Positions 37,441 to 47,002 of a stretch of DNA of 64,000 bases are shown here, one piece after another; within the stretch, counting starts at the first letter, position 1, and each line of letters starts with the position of its first letter. Source of the DNA: Nocardia crassostreae (GTDB lineage: Bacteria; Actinomycetota; Actinomycetes; Mycobacteriales; Mycobacteriaceae); the NCBI RefSeq assembly GCF_001613405.1, contig NZ_BDCH01000023.1, positions 223,530-287,529 on the forward strand, read 5' to 3'. The notes below the pieces were generated by a model. The model did no database searches. It had not been told where the DNA came from and saw only the letters and a list, made by a program, of their open reading frames with translations. The translations under genes and the position numbers were made by a program.

Positions 37441-39680
37441 CTAGGGAACCTTGTACAGCCAGAGCAGTGACGGCGTCAGTTCGCCCCGGTCGTTCCAGTC
37501 GTACCTGCGGGCGAGACCATTGCCGCTGTAACCCCGCAGGTAGGCAATGATGTCGGCGCGAGAGACACGTCCGGACGCGATCGCCCGCAATACGATGGCG
37601 GTCAGGTCATAGGCTTCGACCGTGAAGCTGCCCGGTGTTCGCAGGGTGACGTTCGCGTACGCGGTGGTGAACCAATCGGTGGGCGGAGCACACAAACAGG
37701 ACAGGATCGCCCCCGCCGCGGCTGCGCCCGCTCCTTCGACCAAAGCGGGATCGTAGGCGCCGTCGCCCGAAACGAAGGTGGCCGTGACACCTGCCTCACG
37801 CAGTTGCTTGGCGAGGTTGGCAGCATCCGGGTTGTAACCGCCGTAGAACACCGCGTCGGGCCGGGCCGCGGCGATCTTGCTCACCGCCCCGGTGAGATCC
37901 GCGCCCGCGGCAACCGACATCACACAGGCCCCGTCGGCCGCGGCTCCGAGGGCGGTACTGACCGCCCGGCCCAGCACACTGCCGTAGGCGTCGGTGTCGG
38001 TCACGACACAAACATGGTCGAATCCCGCGGTGCCGGTGAGGTATCGCGCTATCGCAGGACCTTGGATGTCATCATTGGACACGCCGCGGAAGAAGCCTTG
38101 AAAGCCCCTGTCCGAGAGCGCCGAATTGGATGCTCCCGGTGAGAGGAATGCGAGATCGGCACCACCGAGCGCACTGCCGAACGCCGCCGCCTCCCCGGAG
38201 AAAAGCGGTCCGATCACCGCGGCGATGGCGGAATCACTCGCGATCTGCTTCGCGAGGTCGGCGGCGACGCGTACCTCACTGGTGGTGTCGAACTCCTTCA
38301 ACGACACCCGACAGCCCGGGTTCTTGCGATTGAACTGGTCTATGGCCAGTTTCACTCCGCCCGGAACATTCTGGCCGAGGGCCTGGTTCGCCCCACTGAC
38401 CGGGCCGATCGTCGCGATGGCTAGCGGCGCGCACACAGCTTTGCCGTCCCCGGCCGGATCGACTGCGAAATCCGGTGGCGCGACCTGTTTTCCCTGGTCG
38501 TCCACCTGCATCAACGGCTGAAACTGCGGAAACATGCTTAGCCGCGTCCCGGCCGCCAGCGTCGCCTCCACAGTGGGATCCTGGGTCGTCCTCGATGTCG
38601 CCGCAGTGTTCGGCGAACTGCTCGTCGCAATGGCATCGGGTGAACCGCCGTCACGAGTCGCCCAGTAGATGCCACCCGCCACCGCGAGCACGACGACGAG
38701 GCCGAGGACCCCGGCGGCGAGCCAGCGCCCTGCCGAGGTCGTCGGCGGTGGCCCGGCCGCGGACGGACCGCCGAAGGTCGCCGGAATCGTCCGTATGACA
38801 GCTGCCGTACCGGTATTCGGGGCCCCGGGATGGCCGCGGTGGCGGTGGTGGGTGTCAGGGCCGCAGCCGCGGCGGCCGCGAGTTCGGCGCACGAACCGAA
38901 ACGATCTGCCGGATTCTTCGCCAGCGCCCGCCAGATCACCCGGTCCATGGCGAGCGGCAGGCCCGGCCGCCGGGCGCATATCGACGGTGGTGGCGCTTGC
39001 AGATGACCGTTGATCAGCGCGGGCAGATTGTTCGCGGCGAACGGGGTCGAGCCCGACAGCAATCGGAACAATGTGCACGCCAGGGTATATTGATCAGAGC
39101 GGGCATCCAGCGAAGCACCGTTCAACTGCTCCGGTGAGGCGTAGCCGAGGGTTGCCATGAGGGTGCCATCGGGGGTGATGCTCTGGGTGTCCTCCCGGAA
39201 TCGGCCGATGCCGAAGTCGGTCAGCAGAACCCGTGCGCCGTGCCCGGGCCACGGCCGAGCCAGCATGATGTTCGCCGGCTTCACATCGCGGTGCAGGACG
39301 CCGACCGTATGCGCGTAGTCGAGGGCCTTGGCCGTTTCGGCGATGATATGCACCGCGTGTTCCGGCGCCAGGGTCCGGTAGTCGATGGCCTCGGTGTCGG
39401 TACCGTCGATGTACTGCATCGACATCCACAGCTGGTAATCGAAGATACCGGTGTCGAAGACCGAGACGATATTCGGATGATCTAGCCGCGCAACCAGATT
39501 CGCCTCCCGCTCGAACCGTGCCCGGATTTCGGAATTGGAGAAGTGCGCCGAGCCCAGCAATTTCAGGGCGACCTGGCGAGGCAGGCGCGGGTGTCGTGCC
39601 AGGTACACCTCGGCCATCCCGCCGCTGCCGAGTTGTCTTTCAATGAGGTAATCGGCGAAAACTTCACCCGGTAGCAGCAT
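37441..39680 (-). pseudogene. Ser/Thr kinase fused to an extracellular ABC-type ligand-binding domain (single-base frameshift)
   Basis: From ATG 39680: kinase domain with GSGGMAEVY, HRDVKPANIM and TDFGIGR, about 270 residues. At 38819-38826 (GGGGCCCC) one base appears missing; adding one joins the frame to a linker, a transmembrane helix (LAAGVLGLVVVLAVAGGIYW) and a 360-residue branched-chain-amino-acid-binding-like periplasmic domain (VCAPLAIATIGPVSGANQALGQ..., FLSPGASN, CVVTDTDAYG). The repaired length is 746 residues. It would sense an extracellular small molecule and phosphorylate proteins inside. The kinase half could still be expressed alone. Confidence 0.85.
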
Positions 39681-39770
39681 TCTGGCCCCCCGAGACGACA
39701 CAACGGACCATTCGGACCATACCCGGAGGGCCGATTCGATACCGCGCATCCGGGAACCGTAGAAATGCCA

Positions 39771-39803
39771 CCGCGCCCCCTCCCAGCGTGGGAAGGGGCG
39801 CGG
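39771..39803. terminator. Hairpin terminator downstream of der
   Basis: CCGCGCCCC-C-TCCCA-GCG-TGGGA-A-GGGGCGCGG forms a 14-bp stem with one mismatch, 16 bases after the der stop, ending the large minus-strand housekeeping block. Confidence 0.75.
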
Positions 39804-39818
39804 CAGCGCTGATGCGGG

Positions 39819-41234
39819 TTACTTCTTGCGATCCCGCTTTTCGCGGATGCGCACGTTCACGTGCACCGGGGAGCCGTCGAAGTTGAACTCCTCGCGCAGC
39901 TTCCGCTCGATGAAGCGGCGGTAGCCCGCCTCGAGGAAGCCGGTGGTGAAGAGGACGAAGGTCGGCGGGCGGGTGGAGGCCTGGGTGGCGAAGAGGATGC
40001 GGGGTAGGCGGCCGCCGCGCATGGGGGGCGGGGTGGCGGCTACGACCTCTTTGAGCCAGTTGTTCAGGCGGCCGGTGGAGATGCGCTTGTCCCAGGATTC
40101 CAGTGCGGTTTCCATGGCGGGGACGAGCTTCTGGACGGCGCGGCCGGTGTGGGCCGAGATATTGACGCGCTGGGCCCAGCGGACCTGGACCATTTCCAGG
40201 TCGATCTCGCGTTCCAGTTGCTCGCGACGGTCCTCGTCGACGAGATCCCACTTGTTGTAGGCGATGACGAGGGCGCGGCCGGTTTCGGCGACCATGGAGA
40301 TGACGCGCAGGTCCTGCTCGGTGACGGGCTGGGAGGCGTCGATGAGCATGACCGCCACCTCGGCGGCCTCGATGGCCGACTTGGTGCGCAGCGAGGCGTA
40401 GAACTCGGTGCCGCTGGCATTCGCGACCTTGCGGCGCAGACCCGCGGTGTCGACGAAACGCCAAGGCTTGCCGCCCAATTCGACCAGGGAGTCGACCGGG
40501 TCGACGGTGGTGCCCGCGACATCGTGGACGACCGAACGCTCCTGGCCCGACAGCTTGTTGATTAGGCTGGACTTGCCGACGTTCGGCTTGCCGACCAGCG
40601 CCACGCGACGCGGGCCGCCGACCATTCCGCCACCCTCACGCGGGGTTTCGGGCAGCACGGCGAGGGCGGCGTCGAGCAGATCGCCGGTGCCGCGGCCGTG
40701 TGCGGCCGAGATCATGATCGGCTCACCGAGACCCATGGACCACAGCGCGGCCGCGTCGGACTCGATCTTCTCGTTGTCGACCTTGTTGGCGACCAGCAGA
40801 ACCGGAGTCTTGGAGCGCCGCAGCACCTTCGCCACCGCTTCATCGGTGGCGGTGGCGCCGACGGTGGCATCCACGATCACCAGAATGGCGTCGGCGGTCT
40901 GCATGGCGACCTCGGCCTGGCGGGCCACCGACTGCTGCAGACCCTTGGCGTCGGGCTCCCAGCCGCCGGTGTCCTGCACCAGGAATTTACGCCCGGACCA
41001 GGTGGCCTCGTAGGAGATACGGTCGCGGGTGACGCCCGGAATATCCTCGACCACCGCTTCGCGGCGGCCCAGAATGCGGTTCACCAGAGTCGATTTGCCG
41101 ACATTGGGGCGGCCGACAATGGCGAGGGTGGGCATGGGGACGTGTTCGGCGTCCTGCTCGCCCTCGAATTCGGCCAGCTCCCAATCGGTTTCGTCGGTCC
41201 AGATACCGTCACCGGCGAAGGTGTCCTGCGTCAC
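39819..41234 (-). CDS. der: Ribosome-associated GTPase Der (EngA)
   Basis: 471 residues with two GTPase domains: first G1 GRPNVGKST and DTGG, NKVD; second GKPNVGKSS, DTAG and NKWD, followed by the C-terminal KH-like domain. Der acts in 50S ribosome maturation. The GTG start overlaps the cmk stop by four bases (GTGA), making it the last gene of the rluB-cmk-der run, as in mycobacteria. A 35-residue acidic N-terminal extension is typical of actinobacteria. Confidence 0.97.
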   Translation of the reverse strand: MTQDTFAGDGIWTDETDWELAEFEGEQDAEHVPMPTLAIVGRPNVGKSTLVNRILGRREAVVEDIPGVTRDRISYEATWSGRKFLVQDTGGWEPDAKGLQQSVARQAEVAMQTADAILVIVDATVGATATDEAVAKVLRRSKTPVLLVANKVDNEKIESDAAALWSMGLGEPIMISAAHGRGTGDLLDAALAVLPETPREGGGMVGGPRRVALVGKPNVGKSSLINKLSGQERSVVHDVAGTTVDPVDSLVELGGKPWRFVDTAGLRRKVANASGTEFYASLRTKSAIEAAEVAVMLIDASQPVTEQDLRVISMVAETGRALVIAYNKWDLVDEDRREQLEREIDLEMVQVRWAQRVNISAHTGRAVQKLVPAMETALESWDKRISTGRLNNWLKEVVAATPPPMRGGRLPRILFATQASTRPPTFVLFTTGFLEAGYRRFIERKLREEFNFDGSPVHVNVRIREKRDRKK

Positions 41235-41968
41235 TGCGCTCCTCCTGCCGAAATCTGCTGCCGCACCACGCGATACAGCTCGTCGATGACCTCGTCCTTG
41301 TTCAGGTCGCTGGTGTCGACCAGCACCGCGTCTTCGGCGGGACGCAGCGGGGACACCTTGCGGGTGGAGTCGAGGTTGTCGCGGCGCTGCACATCGGCCA
41401 GCACCGCCTCGTAATCGTCGCCGCGGCCCTCGGCGATGTTCTGGGCATTGCGGCGGAAGGCCCGCGCCTCGGCGGAGGCCGTGAGGTATATCTTCACATC
41501 GGCCTCGGGCAGCACGACGGTGCCGATATCGCGGCCTTCCACCACGATCCGGCCCGCGGACACGGTGATCTCGCGCTGCAGGGCGACGAGCTGCTCATGC
41601 ACCTCGGCCACGGCCGACACCGCGGACACGGCCTTGGTGACCGCATTGCCGCGGATCTCCGAGGACACGTCCTCACCGTCGAGCAGAATGAGCTCGCGAT
41701 GCGGATCGGTGCCAATGGTCAGCGGCAGCTCCTTTACCGAGACCGCGATGGCGGCGGCATCGTCGAGATCGACGCCGCTGCGCAGGACGCGCAGCGTCGC
41801 CACCCGGTACATGGCGCCGGTATCGAGGTAGCTGGCCTCGAGTCGGGTCGCGAGCAGGCGCGACACGCTCGACTTGCCGGTGCCGGACGGGCCGTCCATG
41901 GCGACGACCAGCGGCGCCGTACCGGACAGCGCACCGGTCGTGTCGATCAGACTTCCCACACCGTTCAC
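41231..41968 (-). CDS. cmk: Cytidylate kinase
   Basis: 245 residues. P-loop MDGPSGTGKSS, YLDTGAMYR (CMP-binding region) and VEGRDIGTVV are diagnostic for (d)CMP kinase, which makes CDP for nucleic acid and CDP-lipid synthesis. GTG start overlaps the rluB stop (GTGA). Confidence 0.96.
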   Translation of the reverse strand: MNGVGSLIDTTGALSGTAPLVVAMDGPSGTGKSSVSRLLATRLEASYLDTGAMYRVATLRVLRSGVDLDDAAAIAVSVKELPLTIGTDPHRELILLDGEDVSSEIRGNAVTKAVSAVSAVAEVHEQLVALQREITVSAGRIVVEGRDIGTVVLPEADVKIYLTASAEARAFRRNAQNIAEGRGDDYEAVLADVQRRDNLDSTRKVSPLRPAEDAVLVDTSDLNKDEVIDELYRVVRQQISAGGAQ

Positions 41969-43515
41969 AACGACACCGCCTCGTAGAGCTTCCCGATTTC
42001 GTCCCGGCCCAGGGCGCGCAGCGTGCCCGGGCGCTGATCGCCCAGGGCCACCGGGCCCAGATGTGTGCGCACCAGCGCGGTGACGGGGAACCCGACCGCG
42101 GCCAGCAGGCGGCGCACAATGTGCTTACGGCCCTCGTGCAGGACCACCTTCACCAGCGATTTGCCCTCGCCGACCTCGAGCACCTGGAAGCGGTCGACAC
42201 TGGCCGGACCGTCCTCGAGCTCGACGCCGTCCTTGAGGCGCTTGGCCACATTGCGGTCCTTGATCTCGCCGTTCACGGTGGCGAGATAGGTCTTGGGCAC
42301 CTCGAAGGAGGGGTGCATGAGCCGGTGCGCGAGATCGCCGTCATTGGTGAGCAGCAGCAGGCCCTCGGTATCGGCGTCGAGACGACCGACGTGGAACAGG
42401 CGCTGCCCCGCCGCGACCCGCTCGGCGACGATGTCACCGACACAGGGACGGCCCATCTCGTCGGACATGGTGGACTGCCAGCCCTTCGGCTTGTTCAGCG
42501 CCAGGTACACCTGCTCGTCGCGCACCACAATGCGCACGCCGTCCACGCGCACCACCGCATTCTGCGGATCGATGCGCAGACCCTGCTCGCGCACGATCTC
42601 CCCGTCGACCTCGATGCGCCCGGCCGCGATCATGTCCTCGGCGACGCGCCGCGAACCCACACCGGCCTTGGCGAGGACCTTCTGCAACCGCTCGCCCTCA
42701 CCCCACGGAAGCTTCTTCGGCCCGTCACTCTGCGTCTCCACATTCTGGCGGCGCGCAGGCTTGGCATTGGAGATCAGCACCGACGCGGGCGCGATGCTCG
42801 CAGGCTTCGGCGTGGTCTTCTTCTTCACCGGCGCGGTCCGCGGCGCCAACGGCCGCCCGCCCCCGATCCGCCCGCGCGTCGCATTCCGATCGGCCCCGAA
42901 CCCGGTCCGATCAGCCCCGAACCCGGTGCGCCCCTGCCCATCCCGGCCGTCGCCACTCCGCCGCGGCGGAATATTGCCCGCCCGCGCCGACGGCGCGCTA
43001 CCGCGCGATCCACCACGCGAGTCGTAAGAGCCACCGCGCGAAGCAGATCCACCGCGCGAGTCATACGAACCACCGCGCGAAGCTGAGCCCCCACGCGAGT
43101 CATACGAACCGCCGCGCGACGACGAACCGCCACGCGCGTTGTAGTCCCCTCCGCGCGAACCGCCACGACCGCCGTCGTAGCCGCCGCGTCCGCCGTCGTA
43201 GGAGCCGCCACGCGAGGAGGAGCCGCCGCGTGTGTCATAAGAATTGCCGCGCGATCCGGACGAATCGCTGCGGGTGTCGTACGAGCCACTGCGGGCGCCG
43301 CCGCGCGAGTCGTACGAGTTGGCGCGTCCGGTCGAACCGCCGCGGGAGTCGTAGCCGCCGCGCGACGACGAATCGCCGCGCGGGTTGTCATAAGAACCGC
43401 CGCGTGACTGCGGGGAGCCGGTGGCTCGGCCGCGCGCGGCGCGCGAACCGCTCTGCGGTTCGAATCCACGTTTCCTACGTTCCGGTGTGCCATCTCGGCG
43501 AGCGGGAGTATTCAC
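41965..43515 (-). CDS. rluB: 23S rRNA pseudouridine synthase RluB-like with long RG-rich disordered N-terminus
   Basis: About 516 residues. The C-terminal 250 hold an S4 RNA-binding domain (LQKVLAKAGVGSRRVAEDMI) and a pseudouridine synthase domain with catalytic Asp in GRLDADTEGLLLL. The N-terminal 200 residues are tandem repeats of a RGGSYDS-like unit, an intrinsically disordered RNA-binding-type tail much longer than usual. Start is GTG 43515 or TTG 43524, the latter directly after the scpB stop. Co-transcribed with scpB and cmk. Confidence 0.92.
   Translation of the reverse strand: MNTPARRDGTPERRKRGFEPQSGSRAARGRATGSPQSRGGSYDNPRGDSSSRGGYDSRGGSTGRANSYDSRGGARSGSYDTRSDSSGSRGNSYDTRGGSSSRGGSYDGGRGGYDGGRGGSRGGDYNARGGSSSRGGSYDSRGGSASRGGSYDSRGGSASRGGSYDSRGGSRGSAPSARAGNIPPRRSGDGRDGQGRTGFGADRTGFGADRNATRGRIGGGRPLAPRTAPVKKKTTPKPASIAPASVLISNAKPARRQNVETQSDGPKKLPWGEGERLQKVLAKAGVGSRRVAEDMIAAGRIEVDGEIVREQGLRIDPQNAVVRVDGVRIVVRDEQVYLALNKPKGWQSTMSDEMGRPCVGDIVAERVAAGQRLFHVGRLDADTEGLLLLTNDGDLAHRLMHPSFEVPKTYLATVNGEIKDRNVAKRLKDGVELEDGPASVDRFQVLEVGEGKSLVKVVLHEGRKHIVRRLLAAVGFPVTALVRTHLGPVALGDQRPGTLRALGRDEIGKLYEAVSL
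43010..43440 (-). repeat. Tandem RGG-coding repeat tract in rluB
   Basis: Degenerate repeats of about 39 bases encode SRGGSYDSRGGSA-type units many times in succession. Repeat number may vary between strains. Confidence 0.85.
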
Positions 43516-43524
43516 GTTGTCCAA

Positions 43525-44772
43525 TCAATCTTCGGTGCCGAGGTCGATCTCCGCCTCGGCAGGCTTTTTGAGCCTGGTGTATCGAGGGTCTGTGTCCAGG
43601 CTCTCGTTGATCTCGTCGATCAGGTCGACGCCCGGGAGCAAGGGCGCCAACGGCGGCAGATCCGCCAGGGACGCGAGTCCGATCCGTTCCAGGAACAGTT
43701 CGGTGGTGACGTACAGAGTGCCGTTGGTCTCCGGGTCCGCTCCAGCCTCCGCGATCAGCCCCCGCGCGAGCAGGGTCCGGATCACGCCGTCCACATTCAC
43801 ACCGCGCACCGCACTCACTCGGGCTCGGGTAACCGGTTGACGGTACGCGATCACCGCCAGAGTTTCCAAAGCGGCCCGGGTCAGCTTCGACCGTGCGCCA
43901 TCCAAAAGCATACGTTCCACATATGGCGCGAACTCGGTCCGCGTGTAATAACGCCACCCGTCCCCCACAAACCTGAGATCCATGCCACTACGCCGCGCCG
44001 TCAACTCATCCGACATCTCCCGCAACGCCACCTCGACCCGCATCGGATGATCATTGAGCGCCGCCGCCAGCAACTCCACCGGCGCGGGCGCGTCCACCAC
44101 CAGCAGCATCGCCTCCAGCGCCCCCCGGAACTCGACCTCGTCGAGCGCCTCCTCCCGATCCGCCTCATCCTCCGGCAAATCGGACGTGTCGTCAGCATCC
44201 GACACCGCCGACCCACCCGCATCAACGAACGCGGAACCATCCCCATCACGCTCCGCGTCATCGGCTTCACCTGCCGCGACATCAGCGGCACGCCCGGTGT
44301 CGTCGATATCACCCGCACTGTCGTTCGCGGCAGGCACGCCGACCCCTGCGGCGCGTGTGCTGTGAGCTCCGGTGGCCGCTGTCGCGTCAACGCTGTTGGC
44401 AGGGGTGGTCTCGCTTGCCGTGGACGGCCCGCCATCGATCTCGTCGACGGCCGAGTCGGGCTCGGCGGCGTCCTGGGCCGCGTGCGCGGTCGGCTTCGCG
44501 TCCTGTGCACGGAGGCGGGCGCCCTCGGCCCTGCCCGCCGCCAGGTATGCCGCGACGGACGGCCCGAAACCAGCACCGCTCGTCTGTGGCTGCGCCGAAC
44601 CCGGGTCCTGTCCGGCCGCTGAATCCGGGGGCACCGCGGCGCCGGAGTGCTGGATGTCGGAGCTCACGCTGCCGGGATCGGGAGTTTCCGCGGACGAGTC
44701 GGTCAGGGCCGAGTCCTGTGCGCTCTCGGCCGATTCCGGCAGGTCTTCGCTCAGGTTCTGCACCTCGGTCAC
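43525..44772 (-). CDS. scpB: Segregation and condensation protein ScpB with acidic N-terminal extension
   Basis: 415 residues. The C-terminal 190 are the ScpB winged-helix pair (FRGALEAMLLVVDAPAPVELLA, LTRAALETLAVIAYRQPVTRARVSAVRGVN), which joins ScpA and SMC in chromosome condensation. The first 200 residues are a Ser/Ala/Asp/Glu-rich disordered extension not needed for the fold. The GTG start overlaps the scpA stop (GTGA). Confidence 0.93.
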   Translation of the reverse strand: MTEVQNLSEDLPESAESAQDSALTDSSAETPDPGSVSSDIQHSGAAVPPDSAAGQDPGSAQPQTSGAGFGPSVAAYLAAGRAEGARLRAQDAKPTAHAAQDAAEPDSAVDEIDGGPSTASETTPANSVDATAATGAHSTRAAGVGVPAANDSAGDIDDTGRAADVAAGEADDAERDGDGSAFVDAGGSAVSDADDTSDLPEDEADREEALDEVEFRGALEAMLLVVDAPAPVELLAAALNDHPMRVEVALREMSDELTARRSGMDLRFVGDGWRYYTRTEFAPYVERMLLDGARSKLTRAALETLAVIAYRQPVTRARVSAVRGVNVDGVIRTLLARGLIAEAGADPETNGTLYVTTELFLERIGLASLADLPPLAPLLPGVDLIDEINESLDTDPRYTRLKKPAEAEIDLGTED

Positions 44773-45746
44773 CCGTAGTCCTCCTCGATGGTCACCGGCT
44801 CGGCCGGTCGGTCCTGCGGTTCGCCGATCCAGCTGATGGACAGCGGGCCCAGTGGGTCCGGCTGTTCGAATTCGATCGTCTTGCCCCGGTACAGCTCGAG
44901 CAGTGCCAGGAAGCGGGCGACGATCTGGATCGGCGAGTCGCAGTCGGCGCAGAGTTCGTGAAAGCTCGTCCAGCCTCCCACCCCGGCGCTCTTCAGCATC
45001 TCGAGCACCAGGGCGGCCTGCTCCGCCACCGAAATGGCGTGCTGGTGGATGTGATCCAGGCCCACCTTGGGCGCGGGGCGCGGCCGGAAGGCGGCTGCGG
45101 CGACCTCCGCGAATCCCGCGGCGTCAACTCCCAGCGTAACCTCCGGCAACAGCTCCAAGAAGCGCTCTTCCAGGGAGACCGCGCGCGGATACCGTTGCAG
45201 CGCCGCCGCCTCGAGCTCGCCGAGCAATTCGGCGACCTGCTTGAAGGCGCGGTACTGCAGCAGCCGCGCGAAGAGCAGGTCGCGCGCCTCCAGGAGTTCG
45301 AGGTCCTCCTCGTCGGCCACCTCGCCCGAGGGCAGCAATCGCGCGGCCTTCAGATCCAGCAGGGTCGCCGCGATCACCAGGAATTCGGTGGTCTGGTCCA
45401 AGATCTTGTCGGCGCGCAGGCCCTGTTCCTCGGATATGCTGGCGGTCAAGGCCTTGGTGTAGGCGATGAACTCGTCGGTGACCTTGTGCAGGGCGACCTC
45501 GGTGACATCGAGGCGGCGCTGGGAGATCAGCTGCAGGAGCAGGTCGAACGGGCCCTGGAAGTTGCTCAGGCTCAGATGAAACCCGGACTTCTTGTCCGAA
45601 TTGTCCGACTCCGCAACAATATCGGCGACCACCGGCGAACTCTCCGCGGGCACAGCCGTCCCCGGGGACTCCTGCGAGCCCCCGGGCAGGTCTGATTCCG
45701 CGTCCGCCGTATCGTTCCCGAACGCGGTGTCGAGCGCATCGTTCAA
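44769..45746 (-). CDS. scpA: Segregation and condensation protein ScpA (kleisin)
   Basis: 325 residues. The kleisin signature FQGPFDLLLQLISQRRLDVTEVAL opens the domain at about residue 63, and the C-terminal winged helix (FLALLELYRGKTIEFEQ) is present. It bridges SMC heads with ScpB. TTG start at 45746 overlaps the parA-like stop. The first 55 residues are acidic and disordered. Confidence 0.95.
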   Translation of the reverse strand: MNDALDTAFGNDTADAESDLPGGSQESPGTAVPAESSPVVADIVAESDNSDKKSGFHLSLSNFQGPFDLLLQLISQRRLDVTEVALHKVTDEFIAYTKALTASISEEQGLRADKILDQTTEFLVIAATLLDLKAARLLPSGEVADEEDLELLEARDLLFARLLQYRAFKQVAELLGELEAAALQRYPRAVSLEERFLELLPEVTLGVDAAGFAEVAAAAFRPRPAPKVGLDHIHQHAISVAEQAALVLEMLKSAGVGGWTSFHELCADCDSPIQIVARFLALLELYRGKTIEFEQPDPLGPLSISWIGEPQDRPAEPVTIEEDYG

Positions 45747-46669
45747 CGGCCCGACCGGTGGATCACTTCCCGCGCCATGGCCCGATAGGCTTCCGCGCCA
45801 CCGGATTTCGGCGCCCAGGTGGTAATGGGCTCACCCGCGACACTGGCGTCCGGGAAACGCACGGTGCGCGAGATGACGGTGTCGTAGACGAGGTCACCGA
45901 ACACCTCGACCACGCGCGTCATGACCTGACGCGAATGCAGCAGACGGGCATCGAACATGGTGACAACGATGCCGTACAGGGTCAGCGCCGGATTCAACCG
46001 GTCCCGCACCTTCTCCACGGTGTCATTGAGCAGGGCTAGCCCGCGTAGTGAGAAGTACTCGCATTCCATAGGAATGATGACGCCGTCCGCGCAGGCCAGC
46101 GCATTGACCGTGAGCAGCCCCAGCGAAGGCTGGCAGTCGATGAGAATGTAGTCGTACCGGCTGCGCAGCGGCGCCAGCGCCCGGCCGAGGGTCTGCTCGC
46201 GGCCCACCTCGTTGACGAGCTGGATCTCCGCCGCCGACAGGTCGATATTGCTGGGCAGCAGGTCCATCCCGTCGACCTTGGTATTCAGCAGCACATCGTC
46301 GACGGTCACCCGCCCCGGCCCGACCAGCAGATTGTGCACGGTCTGGTCCAGATCGTGATGCGCCACACCGAGCCCCGCCGACAGCGCGCCCTGCGGATCC
46401 AGATCCACCAGCAGCACCTTGCGACCGTACTCGGCCAGCGCCGCACCGAGATTGATGGTCGAGGTGGTCTTGCCCACCCCGCCCTTCTGATTGCACATGG
46501 CGACAATCAGCGCGTCGCCCGTGTGATCGGCCTGAGGAGGCTCCGGGATCTCCCGCAGCGGCCGCCCGGTAGGACCGAGTTCGCCGCCGTCGGACACCAC
46601 ATCGGGTGCCTCCCACAATGTTTGCGCGGCGGTTTCGATCCGCTGGCCCGCACCACCGGCTGTCGTCAC
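45743..46669 (-). CDS. ParA/Soj-like chromosome-partitioning ATPase
   Basis: 308 residues with the deviant Walker A CNQKGGVGKTT, Walker A' VDLDPQGALS and Walker B LIDCQPSLG. The GTG at 46669 is chosen because GGAG lies correctly upstream; longer frames to 46789 are possible. It is the second parA-type gene found next to scpAB in mycobacteria (Rv1708 position), distinct from the origin-proximal parA. Translationally coupled to scpA. Confidence 0.93.
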   Translation of the reverse strand: MTTAGGAGQRIETAAQTLWEAPDVVSDGGELGPTGRPLREIPEPPQADHTGDALIVAMCNQKGGVGKTTSTINLGAALAEYGRKVLLVDLDPQGALSAGLGVAHHDLDQTVHNLLVGPGRVTVDDVLLNTKVDGMDLLPSNIDLSAAEIQLVNEVGREQTLGRALAPLRSRYDYILIDCQPSLGLLTVNALACADGVIIPMECEYFSLRGLALLNDTVEKVRDRLNPALTLYGIVVTMFDARLLHSRQVMTRVVEVFGDLVYDTVISRTVRFPDASVAGEPITTWAPKSGGAEAYRAMAREVIHRSGR

Positions 46670-47002
46670 GTCCGCTGCTCCTTCGACGTTCCTGCCCTTG
46701 TCCGCCCGAGCACCAGGTGGCACCCGGACGGCGCGCCCGGCCGCGTGTGCGGTCCGATACCCAATAGACGCTACCGTCTGTTCGCGCAAGACAACGTTCG
46801 GACACGCACCCTAAACCTGCACTTCAGACCGGGTGGCGTGACCCCCGGTCGGTGTGGCGGCCGATCCGGAACAGCTACTTGCTGCGGCACAGCAGGTTAC
46901 GGGCACTATCCCATGATCAACCTTGCGGCCCGAGGATACGTCCGTTTCCGGCCAGTGCACACATTCGGGGCGTCCACGAGACCTCATGCCCCGGTCGTGA
47001 TC
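46670..47002. other. Intergenic region, no gene seen
   Basis: 333 bases between xerD and the parA-like gene. It should carry the promoter for the parA-scpAB-rluB-cmk-der run. No convincing gene, RNA or terminator was recognised. Confidence 0.5.

Noticed and set aside
43010..43440. Regular repeats in rluB as a CRISPR array
   Set aside because: The repeats are degenerate, in frame, encode RGGSYDS units and have no unique spacers or cas genes.
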